From SSSZ01 sp035345935 (lineage in GTDB: Bacteria > Pseudomonadota > Gammaproteobacteria > Burkholderiales > Rhodocyclaceae), in contig DAORDK010000002.1 of the NCBI GenBank assembly GCA_035345935.1, forward strand, positions 9,429-73,428: DNA of 64,000 bases, in the 5' to 3' direction. Each line of letters opens with the position of its first letter. Position 1 is the stretch's first letter. Shown in pieces: positions 16,301-26,036 of this stretch. The position numbers and the translations under genes were made by a program. The notes beneath the pieces are model-generated. The model did no database searches. It saw only the letters and a list, made by a program, of their open reading frames with translations, and was not told where the DNA came from.

Positions 16301-16962
16301 ACGCCCGCGATCGCATCTTCGCCCGTCTGCGGGCGACCGAGGTCAGGGGGCAGCGCCCCTCACCGGAACCGGCCGAGTGGTATGCCGCCCGCGCCAGGAA
16401 CGAGTCGGCTGCTGAGCTTACTGATCGCTTTGTCGCCATGATGGAAGCGGCGCGCGCCGAAGTTCATCGGGTGACTCAGGGCGACTGGGTTCGCAGGCTG
16501 TACGAAATCCTCTGTGCGAAGGGACTCGGCAATCTTCTGCTGGCCTCCGGAACCGCCCACGGCGCCGCCGCCATCGAAGGCCTGCGGGACAGCGGCATCG
16601 CCTGTCTTGCCTACGACCGCCCTATCGAAGCCTGGAAAGACGTCCTTTTCAACGACGTCCATGCCAGCCTGACAGGTGCCCGCGGGGCCATCGCCGAGAC
16701 CGGCACGCTCATCCTGTGGCCCGATGCCGCCGAGCCTCGCCTGATGTCCCTGGTGCCCCCGGTGCACATCGTGCTGCTCAGTACCTCCACCATCCATCCG
16801 ACCCTGATCGATGCCATGGGCGCGGAAAACTGGGCCGCAGGCCTGCCGACCAACGCCTTGCTCATCTCCAGCCCGTCGAAAACCGCCGACATTCAGCAGA
16901 CGCTTGCCTACGGCGCCCACGGACCCAAGGAACTGGTGGTGCTGCTCAAGGAGGATGCATGA
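16297..16962 (+). CDS. lutC: Lactate utilization protein C (LUD domain)
   Basis: A 221-residue LUD-domain protein of the LutC/YkgG family. The C-terminal part holds the family signature AETGTLI, followed by PPVHIVLL and the terminal SKTADIQQTLAYGAHGPKEL. The start ATG at 16297 overlaps the lutA stop by four bases, and its own end overlaps lutB, so the genes are translated as a coupled unit. The gene order here is lutA-lutC-lutB rather than A-B-C. Confidence 0.93.
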   Translation: MNARDRIFARLRATEVRGQRPSPEPAEWYAARARNESAAELTDRFVAMMEAARAEVHRVTQGDWVRRLYEILCAKGLGNLLLASGTAHGAAAIEGLRDSGIACLAYDRPIEAWKDVLFNDVHASLTGARGAIAETGTLILWPDAAEPRLMSLVPPVHIVLLSTSTIHPTLIDAMGAENWAAGLPTNALLISSPSKTADIQQTLAYGAHGPKELVVLLKEDA

Positions 16963-18395
16963 TGGGCGCCCAGGAGAAACCCCTGCACTTCATGCCGACA
17001 GAAGGGTTCCGGCAGCGCTCCAAGGCCGTCGTCGAAAACGAGTTTCTGCAAAAGAGTTTCCGCGCCGCCATGGATTTCCTGATGACCAAGCGGGCGGCCC
17101 AGTTTCCCGACGACGACGAGTTGCAAAGTCTGCGCTCCCTGGGGGAGGCCATACGCCAGAACAGCCTCGCCAAGCTGCCGGCACTCCTGGAGCAACTGGA
17201 ATCCAGGCTGACGCAGAACGGGATCCAGGTCCATTGGGCCGAGACGGCGGAGGAAGCCAACGCCATCATTATCGGCATTTGCGAAAAGCATGGCGCCCGC
17301 CGCATGGTGAAGGGCAAATCCATGGTCAGCGAGGAAATCGAGTTCAACCACGCTGCCGAGGCCGTCGGAATCGAGGCCATCGAAACCGACATGGGCGAGT
17401 ACATCCTCCAACTGGCCGGCGAGAAGCCTTCCCACATCATCATGCCGGCCATCCACAAGACCAAGCAGCAAATCGCCCGGCTTTTCGAGGAAAAACTGCC
17501 CGGAGTGGCCTACACCGAAGACGTCGATACCCTGATCCAGATCGGCCGCAAGGTGCTGCGGCAGAAATTCCTGGAAGCGGACATCGGCCTCTCCGGCGTC
17601 AACATGGCCGTCGCCGAAACCGGCACCCTGGTCTTGGTGGAGAACGAAGGCAACGGCCGCCTTTCGACCACGACGCCCCGGATCCATGTGGCCATCACGG
17701 GCATCGAGAAGGTGGTTGAGAATCTCGACCACGTCCCGCCGCTCCTGTCGCTCCTGACCCGTTCGGCAACCGGCCAGAACATCACCACCTATGTGAACAT
17801 GATCTCCGGACCCCGCCAGCCGGGTGAACTGGACGGTCCCGAGGAAGTCCATCTGGTGCTCCTCGACAATGGGCGAACCCAACCCTACGCCGATGAGGAA
17901 TTGCGCAAGACCCTACAGTGCATCCGCTGCGGCGCTTGCATGAACCACTGTCCGGTCTATACCCATATCGGCGGCCATGCCTACGGTACGACCTACCCCG
18001 GGCCCATAGGCGAAATCATTTCGCCCCACCTGCTGGGCCTCGAGGCCACCGCCACCCTGCCCTTCGCCTCCAGCCTCTGCGGAGCCTGCGGTGAGGTATG
18101 CCCGGTACGCATTCCCATTCCCGACCTCCTGATCCGCCTGCGGTCCGAAGTCAATGCTCCGCCCGGTTCCGGCAGTACCCTCAAGGGACAGGGCGCAGGG
18201 TATAGCGGACTGATCACGGCGATCTGGCGGGGATGGGCCTGGGTGTATTCGCGGCCCGGAATGTATCGGCTCTATTCGTGGCTGGCCAGCCGGTTCAACT
18301 GGATGACGCCGGCCCGGCAAGGCGGCTGGACTTCGGTACGGATTCCCATGAAACCGGCTGCGCAGCGTTTGCGGGATAGGGTGGAGAGGAAGTGA
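16959..18395 (+). CDS. lutB: Lactate utilization protein B (LUD plus 4Fe-4S ferredoxin domain)
   Basis: A 478-residue iron-sulfur protein of the LutB/LldF family. The LUD domain (about 60-310) has MVKGKSMVSEEIEFN and AETGTLVLVENEGNGR. The C-terminal half has two 4Fe-4S motifs, CIRCGACMNHCPVYTHIGGH and CGACGEVCPVRIPIPDLL, which relay electrons from lactate oxidation. A start at 16959 (ATGATGGGC) gives an ATGA overlap with lutC; 16962 is the alternative. It is followed immediately by the FAD/Fe-S dehydrogenase. Confidence 0.95.
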   Translation: MMGAQEKPLHFMPTEGFRQRSKAVVENEFLQKSFRAAMDFLMTKRAAQFPDDDELQSLRSLGEAIRQNSLAKLPALLEQLESRLTQNGIQVHWAETAEEANAIIIGICEKHGARRMVKGKSMVSEEIEFNHAAEAVGIEAIETDMGEYILQLAGEKPSHIIMPAIHKTKQQIARLFEEKLPGVAYTEDVDTLIQIGRKVLRQKFLEADIGLSGVNMAVAETGTLVLVENEGNGRLSTTTPRIHVAITGIEKVVENLDHVPPLLSLLTRSATGQNITTYVNMISGPRQPGELDGPEEVHLVLLDNGRTQPYADEELRKTLQCIRCGACMNHCPVYTHIGGHAYGTTYPGPIGEIISPHLLGLEATATLPFASSLCGACGEVCPVRIPIPDLLIRLRSEVNAPPGSGSTLKGQGAGYSGLITAIWRGWAWVYSRPGMYRLYSWLASRFNWMTPARQGGWTSVRIPMKPAAQRLRDRVERK

Positions 18396-21226
18396 TGGAT
18401 GCGCCGCCGAAGCGACAGTCCACCATCGCGAAACCCGTCAAGCACGAAGAGTCCCCCATGCCATCCGTTACCGAATCTCTCCGTCGCCACCTCCCCGCCC
18501 ACCAGGTCATCACCGACGAGTTGCGTCGCCTCGCCTACGGGACGGATGCCAGCTTCTACCGGCTCGTTCCCGAGGTCATCGCCGTCGCCGAAAATGAGGA
18601 GGAGGTGCAGGCGATCCTCCAGACCGCCCAGGCCTGCAAGCGCCCCGTCACCTTCCGGGCGGCCGGCACCAGTCTTTCCGGCCAGGCCATCACCGACGGC
18701 GTTCTGGTCTTGATCGGCGAGGGTTTTGCCAGCTGCGAAATCGCCTCCGACGGAACCGCGGTGCGCCTGGGACCCGGCATCATCGGCGGCGAGGCGAACC
18801 GGCGGCTCGCCGCCTACGGCCGCAAGATCGGTCCCGATCCCGCGTCGATCAACACCTGCAAGATTGGCGGCATCGCCGCCAACAATGCGTCGGGGATGTG
18901 CTGCGGCACGGCCCAGAACAGCTACCGGACTCTGGCCGGTCTGCGGGTTGTGCTGGCTGACGGCGCCGTACTCGATACGGAGGACCCTCTGAGCGTCGAC
19001 GCCTTCAATCGCAGTCACGCAGTCTTGCTCGGCGAACTCGAGCGAATGGCCGCTCAGACCCGCAGCAACCCGCAACTATCCGCCCGCATCCGGCGCAAAT
19101 TCAAGATCAAGAATACGACCGGCTACAGCCTCAATGCCCTGGTCGATTACGAAGACGCCATAGAGATCCTGAGCCACCTGATGATCGGGTCCGAGGGAAC
19201 GCTGGGATTCATTTCCCGGATTACCTACCGTACCGTCGTCGAAGAAGCCCACAAAGCCAGTGCCCTGGTCTTTTTTCCCACGATCGAGGCCGCCTGCCAG
19301 GCCGTGATCCGCCTCAAAGTGCAGCCGGTAGCCGCCGTCGAACTGCTGGACCGCCCTGCCTTGCGTTCCGTTGAGAGCAAGCCTGGCTTGCCGCCCATGA
19401 TCCGTGGCTTGGGCGAAGACGTCGCTGCGCTGCTGATCGAGGTGCGAGCGGACGACCAAGCGACGCTCGAGAAGCGCATGGAAGACGTCCTGGCGGCCCT
19501 GGGCGGCGTCCCCACCCTGGAGCCCCCTCGCTTCTCCACCGATCCCGCGACCTGCGAGATGTACTGGAAGGTGCGCAAGGGAACCTTCCCATCGGTCGGC
19601 GCCATGCGTCGCACGGGTACGACGGTGATCATCGAGGACGTGGCCTTTCCGGTCGAATCGCTGGCGGCCGCCACCCTCGACCTGCAGGCATTGCTCAGGC
19701 GGCACGGCTACCACGAGGCGATCATCTTCGGCCACGCTCTGGAGGGCAACCTGCACTTCGTGTTCACCCAGGATTTCGGCGACGCCGCCGAAGTGGAACG
19801 CTACGCCCGCTTCATGGACGATGTCTGCCGGCTGGTGGTCGAAAAATACGATGGGTCCCTCAAGGCAGAACACGGGACCGGCCGCAACATGGCGCCTTTC
19901 GTCGAGCTCGAATGGGGACGCGAGGCTACTGATTTGATGCGCCGCATCAAGCGGCTCTTCGACCCCGAGAATCGTCTCAACCCGGGCGTCATTCTCAACG
20001 ACGACCCCCAGGCCCATCTCAGGCACCTCAAGCCTCTTCCCGCTGCCGAAGACCTCGTGGACCGCTGCATCGAATGCGGTTTCTGCGAACCCCTCTGCCC
20101 CTCCCACCGCCTGACGCTTTCGCCCCGCCAGCGCATCGTCGGCTGGCGCGAATTGTCGCGTCGCACCGCCGCCAGAGAGTCTCCGGGACCGGCGGCCGCG
20201 GACTTCGCGTATCAGGGGCTGGATACTTGTGCCGGGTGCGGCCTCTGTTCCACCGCCTGCCCGGTAGGCATAGACACCGGCGAACTGATCCGCCGGCTGC
20301 GAGGTCGCCGCTTGAACCCAGGCTCCCGCCGGCTCGGAACTTGGGCTGTGGATCACTTCGACACCGTCGCCAGCATTTCCCGCTCCGGGCTCGCCGTCGG
20401 CCACTTGGCTGCGACCGTGATGGGCGACAAGGTGCTGGGCGCACTCTCCGGAGGTGCCTGGAAAAGGTCCATGCCGCGCCCGGACCGCTCGCTCGCGCAG
20501 CCGGCGGGGATTGGCGACCCGGTGGTCTATTTTCCCGCCTGCGGAGGCCGCATTTTCGGTCCTTCGGGCAACGGTGAACCGGGCCTTGCCGATACGGTGA
20601 TCCGCCTCCTAGAACGTGCCGGCTATGCGCCGCGCCTGCCTGACGGCTTCGAAGGACTTTGCTGCGGTCAGATGCTGGCCAGCAAAGGCATGGCCAATGA
20701 GGCTGATGTCATGTCCCGGAACCTTGAAGCCGCTCTCCTGGCTGTCAGCGACGGGGGCCGCCTGCCGGTCATCATGGATGCCAGCACCTGTAGTGCGCGG
20801 ATGCAAAAGCATCTGGCAGGGCGCCTGAAGCTCTACGATTTTCACGAATTTGCCCACGACGCCCTGCTGCCCAGACTCTTGCTGAAAAAAAAGCCGGGGC
20901 CCGTCGCCCTGCACGTCAATTGCAGCGTCCGCAAGAATGCCGCCGACGCCAAGCTGCGGAGGGTCGTTGCCGCCTGTGTCGAGAGCGTCGTCGAACCGTC
21001 CGGGGTGACCTGCTGCGGTTTCGGCGGTGACCGGGGTTTCGCCGTTCCGGAACTCAACGTCCATGCCCTGCGCAGGATCCACGAGCAACTGCCGACGGCC
21101 TGTTCCTGCGGAGTGTCCACCAACCGTACCTGCGAAATCGGGCTCACGGCCGAAACCGGCAGAACTTATCGCTCCATCGCCTATCTGCTGGAGGAATGCA
21201 GCCGCCCCACGGAAGTGGGCTGCTGA
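18395..21226 (+). CDS. FAD-linked and Fe-S D-lactate dehydrogenase-like protein (GlcD-type plus CCG domain)
   Basis: A 943-residue fusion: an N-terminal FAD-binding oxidase (PCMH) domain with FRAAGTSLSGQAI, IGPDPASINTCKIGGIAANN and KAEHGTGRNMAP; a ferredoxin domain with CIECGFCEPLCPS and CAGCGLCSTACPVG; and a C-terminal CCG-type domain with CCGQMLASKG and CCGFGGDRGF. This architecture is that of DLD-II type D-lactate dehydrogenases, probably delivering electrons to quinone. The start at ATG 18395 has a GGAGAGGAAG ribosome binding site; a GTG at 18392 is also in frame. It overlaps the lutB stop. With LutABC it would let the cell use both lactate isomers. D-lactate specificity is inferred; another 2-hydroxyacid is possible. 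Confidence 0.88.
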   Translation: MDAPPKRQSTIAKPVKHEESPMPSVTESLRRHLPAHQVITDELRRLAYGTDASFYRLVPEVIAVAENEEEVQAILQTAQACKRPVTFRAAGTSLSGQAITDGVLVLIGEGFASCEIASDGTAVRLGPGIIGGEANRRLAAYGRKIGPDPASINTCKIGGIAANNASGMCCGTAQNSYRTLAGLRVVLADGAVLDTEDPLSVDAFNRSHAVLLGELERMAAQTRSNPQLSARIRRKFKIKNTTGYSLNALVDYEDAIEILSHLMIGSEGTLGFISRITYRTVVEEAHKASALVFFPTIEAACQAVIRLKVQPVAAVELLDRPALRSVESKPGLPPMIRGLGEDVAALLIEVRADDQATLEKRMEDVLAALGGVPTLEPPRFSTDPATCEMYWKVRKGTFPSVGAMRRTGTTVIIEDVAFPVESLAAATLDLQALLRRHGYHEAIIFGHALEGNLHFVFTQDFGDAAEVERYARFMDDVCRLVVEKYDGSLKAEHGTGRNMAPFVELEWGREATDLMRRIKRLFDPENRLNPGVILNDDPQAHLRHLKPLPAAEDLVDRCIECGFCEPLCPSHRLTLSPRQRIVGWRELSRRTAARESPGPAAADFAYQGLDTCAGCGLCSTACPVGIDTGELIRRLRGRRLNPGSRRLGTWAVDHFDTVASISRSGLAVGHLAATVMGDKVLGALSGGAWKRSMPRPDRSLAQPAGIGDPVVYFPACGGRIFGPSGNGEPGLADTVIRLLERAGYAPRLPDGFEGLCCGQMLASKGMANEADVMSRNLEAALLAVSDGGRLPVIMDASTCSARMQKHLAGRLKLYDFHEFAHDALLPRLLLKKKPGPVALHVNCSVRKNAADAKLRRVVAACVESVVEPSGVTCCGFGGDRGFAVPELNVHALRRIHEQLPTACSCGVSTNRTCEIGLTAETGRTYRSIAYLLEECSRPTEVGC

Positions 21227-21297
21227 GTGTTTTCCCTAGCTGGCGCCAGCACGGCAATTTGTTAATTTTCAATCTCCCCACCTGGAAAGGAAGAGCC

Positions 21298-21744
21298 TTG
21301 TACAAGAAAGTCCTGATCGCCATCGACGACAGTCAAACGGCGCGGTGCGCCCTGACCGAAGCCGCCTATATCGCCAAGACCCACGGCGCCGCCCTGTGCA
21401 TTGTCCACGTTGCCGACGAAACCCTGATGGGCATGCACCACCGTACCCTCACCACCACATTGAACCTGGATCACGCGCGCCAGGCCATCGTGGACGCCGG
21501 CAAGAAGCTCCTCGAAGAGGCAATAGCGCAAGTTGCCGACCCGTCCGTTGAAACCCGCTTGCTCGAGGCGAGCGACAGACGCGTTTCGGAAGTCATCATC
21601 GATGCCGCCCAGGAATGGCAAGCCGACCTCATCGTCGTCGGCACCCATGGCCGTCGGGGGCTGGAACGCCTTATCATCGGGTCGGTGGCCGATCAACTGG
21701 TTCGCTTGTCCCCGGTATCCACGCTTCTGGTCCGCAAGCATTGA
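21298..21744 (+). CDS. Universal stress protein, UspA family
   Basis: A 148-residue single-domain Usp protein with the strand-loop KKVLIAIDDSQTA at the start and the ATP-binding loop GTHGRRGLERLIIGSVADQLVR at the end. The start is TTG at 21298, chosen because it is preceded by GGAAAGGAAGAG, begins the fold directly, and no suitable ATG is in phase. The stop overlaps the ppc start codon, suggesting coupled translation. A stress-linked regulator of this carbon node is possible but not shown. Confidence 0.9.
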   Translation: MYKKVLIAIDDSQTARCALTEAAYIAKTHGAALCIVHVADETLMGMHHRTLTTTLNLDHARQAIVDAGKKLLEEAIAQVADPSVETRLLEASDRRVSEVIIDAAQEWQADLIVVGTHGRRGLERLIIGSVADQLVRLSPVSTLLVRKH

Positions 21745-24503
21745 TGACGAACGCACTCCACGACGACAAGGACGAACCCCTTCGCTCCGATATCCGCCTT
21801 CTGGGCCGCTTGCTGGGCGACACGGTACGCGAGCAGGAGGGCGACGCTGTCTTCGCCCTTGTCGAACGGGTCCGCCAGACCGCCGTACGCTTTGCCCGGG
21901 ACGGGGACCCTGCCGCCCGGGCCGAGCTCGCTGCCCTGCTCGATCCTCTGCCTCGGGATACCACCCAGGCAGTCGTCCGCGCCTTCAGCTATTTCCTGCA
22001 GTTGGCCAACATCGCCGAGGATCAGCACCACATTCGCCGTCGCCGGGCTCACGATCTCGCCGATTCACCTCCCCGCGAGGGTAGCCTGCCCTTCGCCCTG
22101 GACCGTCTGGCGGAAGCCGGCGTGGCCCGGGACGCCGTGGCCGATTTTTTTGCCCACGCCCTGATATCGCCGGTGCTCACGGCGCACCCGACCGAAGTCC
22201 AGCGCCAGAGCACCCTGCAAAGCCAGCGGGAGATCGAGCGCCTGCTCGACCTGCGGGACCGCCAGCAATTGACGCCGGAAGAGCAGGCGGAAAACGATAC
22301 CGGCCTGGCCGCCGCCGTGCTCACGCTCTGGCAGACCCGTATGCTGCGCCCGCTGCGGCTCAAGGTCATCGACGAAGTGAAGAGCGGGATCGGCTATTTC
22401 ACCAGCACGTTCTTCGCCGAACTCCCCAATCTCTACATCCAGACGGCCGAGCGACTGGAATCGAGCTACCCGGGAGCACGCTGGGCGCTGCCGGCTTTCT
22501 TTCGCGTCGGAAGCTGGATCGGCGGCGACCGGGATGGCAATCCTTTCGTCACCGCGGATATCCTGCGCGAAGCCCTGCGGCTCCAGTCGGCGGCGACCCT
22601 CGATTTCTACCTCGAGGAAATCCATGAATTGGGCGGCGAATTGCCCATGTCCAGCCTTCTGGTCCAGGTGACGCCGGAACTCACGGCCCTGGCCGAGGCA
22701 TCGCCGGACAAATCCCCCCAGCGAGCCGACGAGCCTTATCGCCGCGCCCTGACCGGCATCTACGCCCGTCTGGCGGCAACAGCCCGCCGCCTGGACCGCC
22801 TGGAACCCCTGCGCCATGCGGTCGGGGAGGCAGAACCCTACGCCTCCGCCGGCGAGCTGCGCAACGACCTGAAGGTCGTCTCCGCCTCCCTCAAGGCGAA
22901 CGGCAGCGCCCGATTGGCCGGAGGCCGCTTGCGCAGGCTTCTCCGGGCCATTCAGGTTTTCGGCTTTCACCTCGCCCCCATCGACCTGCGGCAGAATTCC
23001 GACGTCCATGCGCGCACCGTGGGCGAGCTCTTTTCCGCCGCCGGTCGCTGTCCCGACTACGAGGCCCTGGACGAAGCGGGCCGCATTGCCCTCCTGACCC
23101 AGGAGTTGCACACCCCGCGGCCCTTGTATTCGCCCTTCCTCGAATACTCCGACGAAGCCCGGGGCGAATTGGCCATCTTCTTCGCCGCGCGGGAAATGCG
23201 CGAGCGTTACGGCGCCGCCGCCCTGCCCAATTGCATCATCTCCAAGACCGATGGCGTCTCAGACCTCCTCGAAGTGGCGCTGCTGCTCAAGGAAACCGGT
23301 CTACTCCGACCCGGCGCCGCTCCACGGCTGGACATGAACATCATCCCGCTGTTCGAAACCATCGGAGACCTGCAGCGGGCGGCGGCCACCATGGAAGGCC
23401 TCTTCCGCCTTGCGGCCTACCGCGATCTGCTGGGTTCCCGGGGCATGGAGCAGGAGATCATGCTCGGCTATTCGGACAGCAACAAGGACGGCGGCTTTCT
23501 CACCTCGGGCTGGGAACTCTACAAGGCCGAGATCGCGCTCACCCGCGTCTGCCGTGACCATGGCGTGCGCCTGCGGCTCTTCCACGGCCGTGGAGGATCG
23601 GTCGGCCGTGGCGGCGGCCCCAGCTATCAGGCCATCCTCGCCCAGCCGGCAGGAGCGGTTTCGGGGCAGATTCGCCTCACCGAGCAGGGAGAAGTCATCT
23701 CGACCAAGTACGGCAACCCGGGAACCGGCCGCAGGAACCTGGAGGTCCTGCTGGCTGCCACCCTCGAGGCCAGCCTCACCGACCACGAAAACCGGGTCGA
23801 GCCGGCGGAGGCCTTCCATCCGGTGATGGATCGCCTTTCGGACCTGGCTTTCCGCGCCTATCGCGGCCTTGTCTATGAAACCGAGGGATTCACCCGGTAT
23901 TTCCGTCAATCCACGGTGGTGTCGGAAATTGCCAACCTGAACATCGGCAGCCGGCCTGCTTCACGCAAAGCTTCCGACAGCATCGAGGACCTGCGGGCCA
24001 TACCCTGGGTCTTCAGCTGGGCTCAGTGCCGCCTCATGCTGCCCGGATGGTTCGGCTTCGGCTCCGCCGTCGACGTCTGGCTGCAGGAGAATCCAGCGGG
24101 TCTCGCCACCTTGCGCCGCATGTTCCATGCGTGGCCCTTCTTCCAGACGCTGCTTTCCAATATGGACATGGTTCTGGCCAAATCCGACCTCGCCATCGCC
24201 TCGCGCTATGCCGAGCTGGTGACTGAAGACGGCCTGCGCGATCGGGTGTTCGGAGCGATCCGCAGGGAATGGGAGCTTACCCGCAAGCACCTGCTGGCCA
24301 TCGAAGAGCAGGAGGATTTCCTGGCCGACAACCCCCTTCTCAGACGTTCCATCCAGCAGCGTTTCCCGTACATGGATCCTCTGAACCATCTCCAAGTGGA
24401 ATTGCTCAAGCGGCACCGGGCAGGGGAGACGGACGAGCGGGTAGCTCGCGGACTCCACCTCACCATCAACGGTATCGCCGCAGGCTTGCGCAACAGCGGC
24501 TGA
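21744..24503 (+). CDS. ppc: Phosphoenolpyruvate carboxylase
   Basis: Carboxylates PEP to oxaloacetate, replenishing the TCA cycle. It has 919 residues. The catalytic His motif VLTAHPTEVQRQ, the loop FHGRGGSVGRGGGP, the GYSDSNKDGGFLTSGWELYK segment and GSRPASRK are all present, and the C-terminus ends NGIAAGLRNSG as in the family. The start at 21744 overlaps the uspA stop by one base pattern (ATGA). Placement after the lactate genes fits growth on C3 substrates. Confidence 0.97.
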   Translation: MTNALHDDKDEPLRSDIRLLGRLLGDTVREQEGDAVFALVERVRQTAVRFARDGDPAARAELAALLDPLPRDTTQAVVRAFSYFLQLANIAEDQHHIRRRRAHDLADSPPREGSLPFALDRLAEAGVARDAVADFFAHALISPVLTAHPTEVQRQSTLQSQREIERLLDLRDRQQLTPEEQAENDTGLAAAVLTLWQTRMLRPLRLKVIDEVKSGIGYFTSTFFAELPNLYIQTAERLESSYPGARWALPAFFRVGSWIGGDRDGNPFVTADILREALRLQSAATLDFYLEEIHELGGELPMSSLLVQVTPELTALAEASPDKSPQRADEPYRRALTGIYARLAATARRLDRLEPLRHAVGEAEPYASAGELRNDLKVVSASLKANGSARLAGGRLRRLLRAIQVFGFHLAPIDLRQNSDVHARTVGELFSAAGRCPDYEALDEAGRIALLTQELHTPRPLYSPFLEYSDEARGELAIFFAAREMRERYGAAALPNCIISKTDGVSDLLEVALLLKETGLLRPGAAPRLDMNIIPLFETIGDLQRAAATMEGLFRLAAYRDLLGSRGMEQEIMLGYSDSNKDGGFLTSGWELYKAEIALTRVCRDHGVRLRLFHGRGGSVGRGGGPSYQAILAQPAGAVSGQIRLTEQGEVISTKYGNPGTGRRNLEVLLAATLEASLTDHENRVEPAEAFHPVMDRLSDLAFRAYRGLVYETEGFTRYFRQSTVVSEIANLNIGSRPASRKASDSIEDLRAIPWVFSWAQCRLMLPGWFGFGSAVDVWLQENPAGLATLRRMFHAWPFFQTLLSNMDMVLAKSDLAIASRYAELVTEDGLRDRVFGAIRREWELTRKHLLAIEEQEDFLADNPLLRRSIQQRFPYMDPLNHLQVELLKRHRAGETDERVARGLHLTINGIAAGLRNSG

Positions 24504-24517
24504 CGGCCGGTGGGCGT

Positions 24518-24533
24518 TTCCCGGGCCCGGGAA
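24518..24533. terminator. 16-bp perfect palindrome after ppc
   Basis: TTCCCGGGCCCGGGAA is perfectly self-complementary and lies 15 bases after the ppc stop. It may act in termination or RNA stability, but no T-run follows, so a classical intrinsic terminator is not supported. Confidence 0.35.
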
Positions 24534-24600
24534 GTCCCGTAAAATGGCGGCTTCCCGGACCACCGCAGCCCCTGGGCGGTGACGGCCTTCTGGAGTCAGC

Positions 24601-25227
24601 ATGCGCCCTTCTTCCCGACATCGCTCTTGGCGGACTGCCTTGATGTTTGCGACGGCTCTCGCGCTCATCGGCTGTAGCCGCGGTCCCGAAACGGGTAAGT
24701 CTTCGTCGGCCGCCAGTGCTCCCGTGGCCGACCCGGCGACCCCCCAGTCTCCCCTTGCAATCGCCGCTATCCACGGCGATCTCGCCGAGGTCAAGAAGCT
24801 GCTTGACGCCGGGGCCGAGGTTAATGCCCGCGATGCGCTCGGACGCACGCCACTGCATATGGCAGCGTTCTATGCGCGGCAACGCTCCTCGCTGCTCCTC
24901 ATTTCGCGGGGATCCGAACTGGAGGCGAAGGACCGGGCAGGCATGACGGCCCTACACGCGGCTATCCTCTCCGGTAGCGAGCAGGAGGCCGAGGTCCTGC
25001 TCACCATGGGTGCAGACGTCAAGGCAATTGCCGCCAACCGGACCACCCCGCTCCATCTTGCCGCGGCAACCGGCCAGCCCGAGATGGCGAAGCTTCTGCT
25101 CGAGCACGGGGCCGAACTCCAGGCCAAGGACGCCACCGCCCATACGCCCCTTGACCTCGCAACCCGCAACCAGCATCCGGTCACCTCCGCGCTGCTCAAA
25201 GATCACAAACCCGGGAAGGCTCCTTGA
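24601..25227 (+). CDS. Ankyrin-repeat lipoprotein
   Basis: A 208-residue protein. The N-terminus is a lipoprotein signal: a basic start, a hydrophobic stretch MFATALALIG, and a lipobox LIGC with the lipidated Cys at 25, then a Ser/Ala-rich linker. Four ankyrin repeats follow from about residue 50 (SPLAIAAIHGDLAEVKKLL, RTPLHMAAFYARQ, MTALHAAILSGSEQEAE, TTPLHLAAATGQPEMAKLL) plus a partial fifth. It is likely anchored to a membrane facing the periplasm and to mediate protein binding. Its stop overlaps the TTG start of ppsR, so the two are probably co-translated. The partner is unknown. Confidence 0.85.
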   Translation: MRPSSRHRSWRTALMFATALALIGCSRGPETGKSSSAASAPVADPATPQSPLAIAAIHGDLAEVKKLLDAGAEVNARDALGRTPLHMAAFYARQRSSLLLISRGSELEAKDRAGMTALHAAILSGSEQEAEVLLTMGADVKAIAANRTTPLHLAAATGQPEMAKLLLEHGAELQAKDATAHTPLDLATRNQHPVTSALLKDHKPGKAP

Positions 25228-26036
25228 CCATACGCCGTACCATCTTCTACGTCTCCGACGGCACCGGCCTGACCGCGGAAGCCTTGGGACACAGCCTGCT
25301 CACCCAGTTCGAGGACGTCGTATTCCGCGAGGTGCGCATCCCTTTCCTCGACGACCGGGCCAAGGCCCAAGATGCCGTGCTCCGCATCAACGCCACGGGC
25401 GAGGAAGACGGGCTACGGCCCATCGTCTTCACCACCCTGGTCGATCAGGAACTGGCCGCCATCGTCCATGAGGCCGACGCCTTCAGCCTCTCCTTTTTCG
25501 AAACCTTCCTCGCCCCTCTTGAAGCCGAACTTGGCGTCAAGTCGAGCCATACCGTAGGCCGCTCCCACGGTTCCGCCGACAGTTCCGACTACAAGAAGCG
25601 CATCGAAGCCATCAATTACACCCTCGCCCACGACGACGGCATCACCGACCGCGACTTGGAGCAGGCCGACGTCGTTCTAGTGGCAGTTTCCCGCTGCGGC
25701 AAGACGCCAACCTCGCTGTATCTCGCCATGCAATTCGGACTCAAGGCGGCCAATTTCCCGCTCATTCCGGAAGATTTCGATCGCGGGCGCCTGCCCGGCA
25801 CATTGGAGCGGCATCGCAGCAAGCTTTTCGGGCTGACCATCCAGCCCGAGAGGCTTGCCCGTATTCGCGAGGAGCGGCGCCCCAACAGCCGCTACGCCTC
25901 CCTCGCCAACTGCCGCCACGAGGTGACTGAAGCGGAAAAAATGATGCGGCGGGAAGGAATACGCTGGCTCGATTCGTCGACCAAATCGATCGAGGAAATC
26001 GCAACGACGGTGCTTCAGGAACTGCGGCTGCGCTGA
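25224..26036 (+). CDS. ppsR: PEP synthase regulatory kinase/pyrophosphorylase (DUF299)
   Basis: A 270-residue bifunctional protein that phosphorylates and dephosphorylates PEP synthase to switch it off and on in response to ADP and pyruvate. The family N-terminus IFYVSDGTGLTAEALGHSLL is present, the P-loop-like VLVAVSRCGKTPTSLYLA is in the middle, and the C-terminus has WLDSSTKSIEEIA. The start is TTG at 25224, overlapping the preceding gene's stop, with GGGAAGG upstream. Its target ppsA is 11 kb away in the same locus. Confidence 0.95.
   Translation: MTIRRTIFYVSDGTGLTAEALGHSLLTQFEDVVFREVRIPFLDDRAKAQDAVLRINATGEEDGLRPIVFTTLVDQELAAIVHEADAFSLSFFETFLAPLEAELGVKSSHTVGRSHGSADSSDYKKRIEAINYTLAHDDGITDRDLEQADVVLVAVSRCGKTPTSLYLAMQFGLKAANFPLIPEDFDRGRLPGTLERHRSKLFGLTIQPERLARIREERRPNSRYASLANCRHEVTEAEKMMRREGIRWLDSSTKSIEEIATTVLQELRLR

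Noticed and set aside
16716..16958. Longer lutB start
   Set aside because: The extension lies within lutC; the ATGA overlap start is the family start.
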